NCBI GenBank assembly: GCA_045864775.1
Contig: BTVR01000002.1
Span: 62,001-126,000, forward strand
DNA: 64,000 nt
Reading direction: 5' to 3'
Source of the DNA: Macondimonas sp045864775
Lineage (GTDB): Bacteria; Pseudomonadota; Gammaproteobacteria; UBA5335
The translations under genes and the position numbers were made by a program. Below are positions 8,579-15,911 of the stretch, in pieces (the first letter of the stretch is position 1; the number at the start of each line of letters is the position of its first letter). The notes beneath the pieces are model-generated. The model had not been told where the DNA came from. It did not search any database and saw only the letters and a list, made by a program, of their open reading frames with translations.

Positions 8579-10042
8579 TTGAAGTATCGCGACCTGCGGG
8601 AGTTCATGGCTCATCTGGAGCGGCAGGGGGAGCTGAAACGCATCACCGCGCCGGTCGATCCGCATCTGGAGATGACCGAGATCTGCGACCGGGTGCTGCG
8701 CGCCGGCGGGCCGGCGCTGCTGTTCGAGCGTCCCAAGAACGCGCAGATCCCCGTCCTGGGCAATCTCTTCGGCACCACGCGCCGCGTGGCGCTGGGCATG
8801 GGCGCGGAGGATCTGGCCGCGCTGCGCGAGATCGGCCACACGCTGGCCTTCCTGAAGGAGCCCGAGCCGCCCAAGGGGCTGCGCGATGCCTGGAACAGCC
8901 TGCCGATCATGCGCAAGGTGCTGGACATGGCGCCCAAGACGGTGCGCTCGCCGGCCTGCCAGCAGCACGTGTGGGAGGGGCGCGAGGTGGATCTGTCGCG
9001 CCTGCCGATCCAGACCTGCTGGCCGGGCGATGTGGGGCCGCTCATCACCTGGGGGCTGGTGGTCACGCGCGGGCCGCACAAGACGCGCCAGAATCTCGGC
9101 ATCTACCGCCAGCAGGTGATCGGACCGAACCGGGTGATCATGCGCTGGCTGGCGCATCGCGGCGGGGCGCTGGATTTCGCCGAATGGCAGCGCGCGCATC
9201 CCGGCCAGCCCTTTCCGGTGGCGGTGGCGCTCGGCGCCGATCCGGCCACCATCCTGGGCGCCGTGACGCCGGTACCCGATACGCTGTCGGAATATGCCTT
9301 CGCCGGCCTGCTGCGCGGCTCGCGCACCGAGTTGGCGCAATGCCGGGGCTCGGATCTGCAGGTCCCGGCCAGCGCCGAGTTCGTGCTGGAAGGCCACATC
9401 CACCCCGACGACACGGCGCTGGAAGGCCCGTTCGGCGACCACACCGGCTACTACAACGAGGTCGAGCGCTTTCCGGTGTTCACCATCGACCGCATCACCC
9501 ACCGCGACCAGCCGATCTACCACAGCACCTACACCGGGCGACCGCCGGACGAGCCGGCCGTGCTGGGCATGGCGCTGAACGAGGTCTTCGTGCCCATCCT
9601 GCAGAAGCAGTTTCCGGAGATCCTGGATTTCTACCTGCCGCCGGAGGGCTGCTCCTATCGGCTGGCGGTGGTGCGCATGCGCAAGCAGTATCCGGGGCAC
9701 GCCAAGCGGGTAATGTTCGGGGTGTGGTCCTTCCTGCGCCAGTTCATGTACACCAAGTTTGTGATCGTGGTGGACGAGGACATCGACGCCCGCAACTGGG
9801 CCGATGTGATCTGGGCCATGACCACGCGCATGGACCCGGTGCGTGACGTGCATCTGGTCGAAAACAGCCCCATCGATTACCTCGACTTCGCCTCGCCGGT
9901 CGCGGGCCTGGGCGGCAAGCTGGGCATGGACGCCACCAACAAGTGGCCCGGCGAGACCACCCGCGAATGGGGCCGTCCGATCGACATGGCGCCCGAGGTC
10001 AAGGCGCGCGTCGATGCCTTGTGGCCCAAGCTGGGGCTGTGA
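8579..10042 (+). CDS. ubiD: 4-hydroxy-3-polyprenylbenzoate decarboxylase (UbiD)
   Basis: 487 residues, the usual UbiD length. Translation starts at TTG 8579 with GAGGAG eight bases before it; MKYRDLREF aligns with the standard UbiD start. The sequence carries family blocks such as GELKRITAPVDPHLEMTEI, RAGGPALLFE, GIYRQQVIG, EGPFGDHTGYYNE with the acidic active-site region, and MDATNKWPGE at the C-terminus. UbiD uses prenylated FMN made by UbiX to decarboxylate the ring intermediate of ubiquinone synthesis. No other ubi gene is in the window. The gene borders the AT-rich island and marks the return to core-genome base composition. Confidence 0.95.
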   Translation: MKYRDLREFMAHLERQGELKRITAPVDPHLEMTEICDRVLRAGGPALLFERPKNAQIPVLGNLFGTTRRVALGMGAEDLAALREIGHTLAFLKEPEPPKGLRDAWNSLPIMRKVLDMAPKTVRSPACQQHVWEGREVDLSRLPIQTCWPGDVGPLITWGLVVTRGPHKTRQNLGIYRQQVIGPNRVIMRWLAHRGGALDFAEWQRAHPGQPFPVAVALGADPATILGAVTPVPDTLSEYAFAGLLRGSRTELAQCRGSDLQVPASAEFVLEGHIHPDDTALEGPFGDHTGYYNEVERFPVFTIDRITHRDQPIYHSTYTGRPPDEPAVLGMALNEVFVPILQKQFPEILDFYLPPEGCSYRLAVVRMRKQYPGHAKRVMFGVWSFLRQFMYTKFVIVVDEDIDARNWADVIWAMTTRMDPVRDVHLVENSPIDYLDFASPVAGLGGKLGMDATNKWPGETTREWGRPIDMAPEVKARVDALWPKLGL

Positions 10043-10177
10043 GATGTGCCGGCCATCCGGCGAGGAAATGGATGTCGGGGGATGCGCCGCCGCGGGGAAT
10101 CTGGAAGACTGAACGCTTGGTCAACCCTGCGATGGGCCGCGACCGGCCTGTCCGATCCCATGTGAAGGAGCTCGACG

Positions 10178-10729
10178 ATGCAATTGATGCCTGGCAATCC
10201 CGCCCCCGACTTCAGCCTGCCCGACGCCGGCGGCAAGACTGTCTCGCTGGCGGATTTCAAGGGCCGGCCGCTGGTGCTGGTGTTCAACCGCTATGTCGGC
10301 TGCCCGGTGTGCCAGATGACGGCCGTCGAACTGACCCGCATGGCGCCCGATTTCGAGCGCGCCGGCGCGGCGCTGGCCATCGTGTTTCAGTCGAGTCCGG
10401 AACGGCTGGCGGCCTTCGCCCAGCGTCAGGCGCCGGGTGCGAGCCTGCTGGGTGATCCGGAGGGGCGGGTCTATGCGGCCTATGGGGTGGAGGCCAGCCT
10501 CGCCGGCTATCTGGCGCCGGGCAATCTGCCGGTCATATTCCGCGCCATTCGGCAGGGCTACGGCCATGGCGCCTTTGAAGGGCGAGAGACGCAGCAGCCG
10601 GCCGCGTTCGTGATCGACGCGGCGGGGCAGGTCCGCCAGAGTCACTATGGCCGCACCATCACCGATCTGCCCGAGCCCGGCATCCTGCTCGCCGAGGCGC
10701 GTGCGCTGGGCGCGTCTCAGGCGGCCTGA
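10178..10729 (+). CDS. Peroxiredoxin-like (AhpC/TSA) thiol oxidoreductase
   Basis: 183 residues, ATG 10178 preceded by AAGGAG. The N-terminus GNPAPDFSLPDAGGKTVSL and FKGRPLVLVFNRYVGCPVCQ place it in the AhpC/TSA thioredoxin-fold group, with Cys42 and Cys45 in a CPVC motif. This looks like the AhpC-TSA2 branch rather than classical 2-Cys peroxiredoxins, whose peroxidatic motif is PxxxT/SxxC. No signal peptide is seen, so it is cytoplasmic. It probably reduces peroxides or disulfides, but the substrate is not inferable. It converges on the SDR gene with nine bases between the stops. Confidence 0.8.
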   Translation: MQLMPGNPAPDFSLPDAGGKTVSLADFKGRPLVLVFNRYVGCPVCQMTAVELTRMAPDFERAGAALAIVFQSSPERLAAFAQRQAPGASLLGDPEGRVYAAYGVEASLAGYLAPGNLPVIFRAIRQGYGHGAFEGRETQQPAAFVIDAAGQVRQSHYGRTITDLPEPGILLAEARALGASQAA

Positions 10730-10738
10730 ACCTTGGCG

Positions 10739-11620
10739 TCAGACCGGCTCCGGCAGACAGGCGGGCAAGCCGTGCCGGAGCGTCGGGTAGCGCAGCTTGA
10801 CGCCCAGTTCCTTGAGCATGCGCCGGTTGTCGAGCCGTTTGGATTCGTTGAGAAAGGATAAAAGCGCCGGACTCAGCACGGCCTGGGCCTCGTCCAGGCT
10901 GATGATGGGCGGTGCATCGAGGCCCAGCAGATCGGCGATCTGCAGCATGTAGTCGGTCATGGTGGTGGGGTGGCCGTCGCTGACGTTGTAGATGCGGTTG
11001 TCCGGCGCGCGGGCCGCCGCCGCCAGGCAGACTTCGACGAGGTCATCGACGTGGATGCGGTTGGTGTAGGAGGATTCGCGCTCGTCGACCAGCGGGGCCC
11101 CGCTCTGCAGGCGATGGATGGGCAGCCGGCCCGGTCCGTAAATGCCCGGCACCCGCAGAATCACATAAGGCACCTGCTCCGCCGCGCACCAGCTCTGCAG
11201 CGTCTGTTCGGCCGCGAGCCGCCGATGGCCGCGCTCGCTGTCCGGCGCGGGCGGCGTGTCTTCGTCCACCCATTCGCCATCCCGGTGGCCGTAGACCGCG
11301 CTGGTGCTGAGGTAGATGATGCGCTGCGGTCGGCGATCGGGGGGGATGGCGCCCAGGAATCGCTGCAGGCGCGGGTCGGTCCGCCCTTCCCGCGGTGGCG
11401 GCACCAGGTAATACAGGCTGGCGTCGCCCGACCATTCCGGCCAGGCGATGGCGCCATTGCGATCCAGGTCGACGGCGACGGCCTCCAAGGGCAGGTCGCG
11501 CAGGCGTTCCAGACTGGCGGTGCGTTGCACCAATGCCCAAAGGCGCGTGCGGTGTTCGGCGAGGCGTGCCGCGAGCCGTTGTCCGACATCGCCGCACCCG
11601 GCAATCATCACCTGAGTCAT
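10739..11620 (-). CDS. SDR-type NAD(P)-dependent epimerase/reductase (YeeZ-like)
   Basis: 293 residues from ATG 11620; another ATG two codons upstream is nearly as good. The Rossmann glycine motif is GCGDVGQRLA at the N-terminus. STSAVYGHRDGEW holds the extended-SDR Ser/Tyr region, though the usual Y-x-x-x-K lysine is not in its normal place, and RVPGIYGPGR is typical of extended SDR proteins. This pattern resembles E. coli YeeZ, whose substrate is unknown. A good sigma-70 promoter lies upstream. It is a monocistronic gene between the peroxiredoxin-like gene and the glucan/trehalose operon. Confidence 0.75.
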   Translation of the reverse strand: MTQVMIAGCGDVGQRLAARLAEHRTRLWALVQRTASLERLRDLPLEAVAVDLDRNGAIAWPEWSGDASLYYLVPPPREGRTDPRLQRFLGAIPPDRRPQRIIYLSTSAVYGHRDGEWVDEDTPPAPDSERGHRRLAAEQTLQSWCAAEQVPYVILRVPGIYGPGRLPIHRLQSGAPLVDERESSYTNRIHVDDLVEVCLAAAARAPDNRIYNVSDGHPTTMTDYMLQIADLLGLDAPPIISLDEAQAVLSPALLSFLNESKRLDNRRMLKELGVKLRYPTLRHGLPACLPEPV

Positions 11621-11658
11621 GGTCATCAGTCTCCCGAGGGCGTTCTTGATTTTTCGCC

Positions 11659-11688
11659 CTTATAGCGACCCGGAGCACGCGCTGACAA
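11659..11688 (-). promoter_or_regulatory. Sigma-70 promoter of the SDR gene
   Basis: On the minus strand TTGTCA (11688-11683) is followed after 18 bases by TATAAG (11664-11659), each 5 of 6 matches to consensus, about 35 bases before the SDR start codon. The rest of the 310-base gap up to glgX (11689-11930) shows no ORF and only the glgX ribosome site GAGGAA at 11917-11922. Confidence 0.55.
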
Positions 11689-11930
11689 GTCACCCGCCGT
11701 GACAGCGGGCGCTTGGGTGGACCGTGCCGGTGAAGCCGCGTAACCTGATCGTCGTCAGCGCAGGCTGACATGACCGGTTGCCGCCGCAGATCGGCCTGGT
11801 GCGCCGCGGCGTTCCCTGACCGGTGCAGCATCGCGCCCGCGGCCTGGTTGCAGCGCGTGCGCGGCGCAATCCCGCCGGATGCGGCGACTTCTGTGATCAC
11901 CCGGCCTCCCCTCGCCGAGGAATCCAGCTT

Positions 11931-14093
11931 ATGGCTGCCAACGTGGAAGTCTGGCCCGGAAAACCCTATCCGCTGGGCGCCAGCTGGGATGGGCAGGGCG
12001 TCAATTTCAGTCTGTTCTCGGAAAACGCCACGCGCGTCGATCTGTGCCTGTTCGACCGCGAGACCGGCCACCAGACGGCCTGCATCACCATGCTTGAGCG
12101 CACGGATCAGTGCTGGCATTGCTATCTGCCGGCCTTGCGGCCCGGCCAGCGCTATGCCTATCGCGTTTACGGCCCCTACGATCCGACGCGCGGCCACCGC
12201 TTCAATCCGCACAAGCTGCTGCTCGACCCCTACGCCAAGCAGATCAGCGGCTCGATGCGCTGGCACGACCATCACTACGGCTACACCATTGGCCATCCCG
12301 ATGCCGATCTGTCCTTCGACACCCGCGACAGCAAGCCCGGCATGCCGCTCAGCGTGGTCGTCGATCCGGCCTTCGTCTGGGGCGACGACCGGCGGCCCAA
12401 CATCCCTTGGGACCAGACGGTGCTCTATGAACTGCACGTCAAGGGTTTCACTCATCGCCACCCCAAGGTGCCGGAACATCTGCGCGGCACCTATGCCGGG
12501 CTCGCCACCGCGCCGGTCATCGAGTACCTGCAACGCCTCGGCGTGACCAGCGTCGAGCTGATGCCCATCCATGAATTCCTCGACGATCGCCATCTGCTGG
12601 AGCAGGGCCTGCGCAACTACTGGGGCTACAACACCATCGGCTTTTTCGCCCCCACCGTGCGCTACAGCGCCACCGGTCTGCTCGCCGAATTCAAGAGCAT
12701 GGTCAAGACCTTCCACAGCGCCGGCATCGAAGTGATCCTGGACGTCGTGTACAACCACACGGCCGAAGGCAACGAACGAGGTCCGACCCTGTGCTTCCGC
12801 GGTATCGACAACGCCGCCTACTACCGCCTGGGTCCGGACGATCCCCGCTACTACCAGGATTTCACCGGCTGCGGCAACACGCTCAACATGCGCCATCCGC
12901 GCGTGGTGCAGCTCATCATGGACAGCCTGCGCTACTGGGTGACCGAGATGCACGTCGACGGCTTCCGCTTCGATCTGGCGGCTGCACTGGCGCGCGAGCT
13001 GTTCGAGGTCGACCGCCTGTCGACGTTCTTTGAAATCATCGGTCAGGACCCCGTCCTGTCGCAGGTGAAACTGATCGCCGAGCCCTGGGACGTCGGTGAG
13101 GGCGGCTACCAGGTCGGCAATTTCCCCGTCGGCTGGACCGAATGGAACGCCGAATACCGCGACGTGATGCGCGCCTACTGGAAGGGCGACGGCGGTCGGG
13201 CGGGCCATCTGGCCTATCGGCTGACCGGCTCATCCGACCTCTACGAAAGCTCGGGCCGGCGGCCCTATGCCAGCATCAACTTCATCACCGCCCATGACGG
13301 CTTCACGCTCGAGGATCTGGTCCGCTACAACGACAAGCACAACGAGGCCAACGGCGAGGACAACCGCGACGGCCACAACCACAACCTGAGCTGGAACTGC
13401 GGCGTCGAAGGCCCGACCGACGATCCCGACATCAAGGCGCTGCGTCGGCGCCAGAAGCGCAATCTCATGGCCAGCCTGATCCTCTCCCAGGGCGTGCCCA
13501 TGCTGCTTGCCGGCGATGAAATCGGCCGCAGTCAGGGCGGCAACAACAACGCCTATTGCCAGGACAACGGCACGAGCTGGCTGGACTGGAGCGTGGATGA
13601 GGATCGGTTGCGGCTGTTCCATTACGTGCGCCGGCTGATCGCCCTGCGCCAGAAGCACCCAGTGTTTCGCCGCAAGCATTTCTTTCAGGGTCGCAACATC
13701 GCTGGCGCTGATGTGAAGGACATCATGTGGCTCAACCCGAACGGGCGGGAGATGACCCCGGCCGAATGGAACGAGGCGCACCGTCGCTCGCTGGCGGTGT
13801 TTCTCGGCGGAGAGGTCCTGGGTGAACTGGACCCGCACGGCAAGCCCATGAAAGACCGCAATTTCGTCATGCTGCTCAACGCGGCACATGAACCAATGGC
13901 ATTCACCCTGCTCAAACTGGACGGCCGCACCCGATGGCAAGTGGTGCTCGATACGGCGGCCGAGGACGGTCTCGGTCAGGTGCGCCCCCTGCGCGGCGGC
14001 AGTCGGCTGACCGTGGGACCGCGTTGCCTGATTCTGCTGCAGGAGTACGCGAACCATGAGGAAGTCGAGGACGACCGATCCTTCCTGCCTTGA
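11931..14093 (+). CDS. glgX: Glycogen debranching enzyme GlgX
   Basis: 720 residues. ATG 11931 has GAGGAA eight bases upstream and starts in the family's WPGKPYPLGASWDG block; the frame is open further upstream without family sequence. An N-terminal CBM48 domain is followed by a GH13 (alpha/beta)8 barrel with the expected catalytic residues: Asp348 in GFRFDLA, Glu384 in AEPWD and Asp456 in TAHDGF. GlgX hydrolyses alpha-1,6 branches of phosphorylase-trimmed glycogen. It overlaps treZ by 38 bases and heads a three-gene operon, so released malto-oligosaccharides can feed directly to TreY and TreZ. Confidence 0.96.
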   Translation: MAANVEVWPGKPYPLGASWDGQGVNFSLFSENATRVDLCLFDRETGHQTACITMLERTDQCWHCYLPALRPGQRYAYRVYGPYDPTRGHRFNPHKLLLDPYAKQISGSMRWHDHHYGYTIGHPDADLSFDTRDSKPGMPLSVVVDPAFVWGDDRRPNIPWDQTVLYELHVKGFTHRHPKVPEHLRGTYAGLATAPVIEYLQRLGVTSVELMPIHEFLDDRHLLEQGLRNYWGYNTIGFFAPTVRYSATGLLAEFKSMVKTFHSAGIEVILDVVYNHTAEGNERGPTLCFRGIDNAAYYRLGPDDPRYYQDFTGCGNTLNMRHPRVVQLIMDSLRYWVTEMHVDGFRFDLAAALARELFEVDRLSTFFEIIGQDPVLSQVKLIAEPWDVGEGGYQVGNFPVGWTEWNAEYRDVMRAYWKGDGGRAGHLAYRLTGSSDLYESSGRRPYASINFITAHDGFTLEDLVRYNDKHNEANGEDNRDGHNHNLSWNCGVEGPTDDPDIKALRRRQKRNLMASLILSQGVPMLLAGDEIGRSQGGNNNAYCQDNGTSWLDWSVDEDRLRLFHYVRRLIALRQKHPVFRRKHFFQGRNIAGADVKDIMWLNPNGREMTPAEWNEAHRRSLAVFLGGEVLGELDPHGKPMKDRNFVMLLNAAHEPMAFTLLKLDGRTRWQVVLDTAAEDGLGQVRPLRGGSRLTVGPRCLILLQEYANHEEVEDDRSFLP

Positions 14094-15909
14094 GCACGAG
14101 ATGCCCTTCGGTCCCCGGCGTCTGCCCGACGGGCGCACGCAGTTTCGTCTATGGGCCCCGGCCCAAAAGGCGCCCCGCCTGCAGCTCTCCGACGGCAGGA
14201 CCGAACATCTGCTGACCATGCAGGCCGGCGAGGCCGGCTGGTTCGCGGTCACCGCGGAGACGGCCTTACCGGGACAGACCTACCGGTTTCGGCTCGACGA
14301 CGGGCTGTGCGTACCCGATCCGGCCTCGCGCTTTCAGCCCGCGGACATCCATGGTCCCAGCGAACTCCTCGATCCGGCCGCGTACCGCTGGCAGCACGCG
14401 GACTGGCGCGGCCGGCCCTGGGAAGAAGCCGTCATCTACGAACTGCACGTCGGCAGTTTCAGCCCGGAGGGCAGCTACGAGGGCGTCATCCGACGGCTGG
14501 ATCATCTGGTCGATCTGGGCGTGACGGCCATCGAACTGATGCCGCTCGCGGATTTTCCCGGCCAACGCAACTGGGGCTATGACGGCGTCCTGCCCTACGC
14601 CCCCGACAGCGCCTACGGCCGGCCCGAGGATCTGAAACGGCTGATCGACGCCGCCCACGGGCGCGGGCTGATGGTGTTCCTGGACGTGGTCTACAACCAC
14701 TTCGGGCCGGACGGCAACTACCTGCATGCCTACGCGCCGACCTTCTTCACGCCGCGTCACCACACGCCCTGGGGTGATGCCATCAACTTCGATGACGACG
14801 ACAGTGCCACCGTGCGCGCCTTCTTCGTCCACAACGCCCTGTATTGGCTGGAGGAATACCGCTTCGACGGCTTGCGCTTCGATGCCGTGCACGCGATCCA
14901 CGACGATTCCGAGCCTCATGTCCTCGAGGCACTCGCCGCCGCCGTGCGCGGCCGTCTTGGCCCCGAACGCCACATCCATCTGGTGCTGGAAAACGAGGCG
15001 AATCAGGCGCGCTTTCTGGCGCGCGACGCGCAGGGCCACGCGCCGGCCTACGACGCGCAATGGAACGACGATTTCCACCACGCCGCCCACGTGCTGGCGA
15101 CGGGCGAAAGCGAAGGCTACTACACCGACTTTTCCGAGGAACCCCTGCGCCTGCTGGCGCGCTGCCTGAGCGAGGGCTTTGCCTATCAGGGCGATCCTTC
15201 GCTGTTCAAGCGCGGCGCGTCCCGGGGTGAACCGAGCGCCCATCTGCCGCCCGGCGCCTTCGTCAATTTTCTGCAGAACCACGACCAGATCGGCAATCGG
15301 GCGTTCGGTGAGCGGCTGTCCGTGCTGGCGCCGGCGCAGCGGCTGCGTGCGCTCACCGAGATCCTGCTGCTGGCCCCGAGTCCGCCCCTGCTGTTCATGG
15401 GGCAGGAGTGGGCGAGCCGGCGGCCGTTCCTGTTCTTTTGTGACTTTGCCGGCGAACTCGGGGATGCGGTGCGCGAAGGCCGGCGCAAGGAATTCGCCGC
15501 CTTTGCCGCCTTTGCCGATCCCGAGGCGCGGGCGCGCATTCCCGATCCCGTCGATCCCGCCACCTTCGCGGCCAGTTGCCTGGACTGGGCCGAACTGGCG
15601 CAGCCTGAGCCCGCCCGCTGGCTGGCGCTGCATCGCGAGCTCCTGCAGCGGCGCGCCGCGCACATCGTGCCGCTGCTGCGGGCCGGACAGCCGAGGGCCG
15701 CGGCGGACATCACGGGCTCGGTGCTTGCCGTCGACTGGGAGTGGCCCGACGGGCGGCGGCTGTCGCTCATCGCCAATCTCGGCGATGAGGCCGTCGGCGG
15801 CACCCCGCGCGCGGGCGATACGGTCTACCTCAGCCCGGGCGCCGACCGCGCGGACGGGACGCTGCCCGGCTGGAGCGTGCGCTGGACCTGCCGCAACGGG
15901 GAGGGCTGA
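14056..15909 (+). CDS. treZ: Malto-oligosyltrehalose trehalohydrolase TreZ
   Basis: 617 residues from ATG 14056, which has AGGAG ten bases upstream inside glgX; ATG 14101 (MPFGPRRLPDG) is an equally likely start and begins at the conserved core. A CBM48-like N-terminal domain precedes a GH13 barrel with Asp276 (LRFDAVHAI), Glu312 (VLENEA) and Asp410 (NHDQIGN). TreZ cuts trehalose off the terminal maltooligosyl-trehalose made by TreY. The order glgX-treZ-treY and the tight spacing support co-expression of the whole glucan-to-trehalose route, generally tied to osmotic or desiccation tolerance. Confidence 0.95.
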   Translation: MRKSRTTDPSCLEHEMPFGPRRLPDGRTQFRLWAPAQKAPRLQLSDGRTEHLLTMQAGEAGWFAVTAETALPGQTYRFRLDDGLCVPDPASRFQPADIHGPSELLDPAAYRWQHADWRGRPWEEAVIYELHVGSFSPEGSYEGVIRRLDHLVDLGVTAIELMPLADFPGQRNWGYDGVLPYAPDSAYGRPEDLKRLIDAAHGRGLMVFLDVVYNHFGPDGNYLHAYAPTFFTPRHHTPWGDAINFDDDDSATVRAFFVHNALYWLEEYRFDGLRFDAVHAIHDDSEPHVLEALAAAVRGRLGPERHIHLVLENEANQARFLARDAQGHAPAYDAQWNDDFHHAAHVLATGESEGYYTDFSEEPLRLLARCLSEGFAYQGDPSLFKRGASRGEPSAHLPPGAFVNFLQNHDQIGNRAFGERLSVLAPAQRLRALTEILLLAPSPPLLFMGQEWASRRPFLFFCDFAGELGDAVREGRRKEFAAFAAFADPEARARIPDPVDPATFAASCLDWAELAQPEPARWLALHRELLQRRAAHIVPLLRAGQPRAAADITGSVLAVDWEWPDGRRLSLIANLGDEAVGGTPRAGDTVYLSPGADRADGTLPGWSVRWTCRNGEG

Positions 15910-15911
15910 GC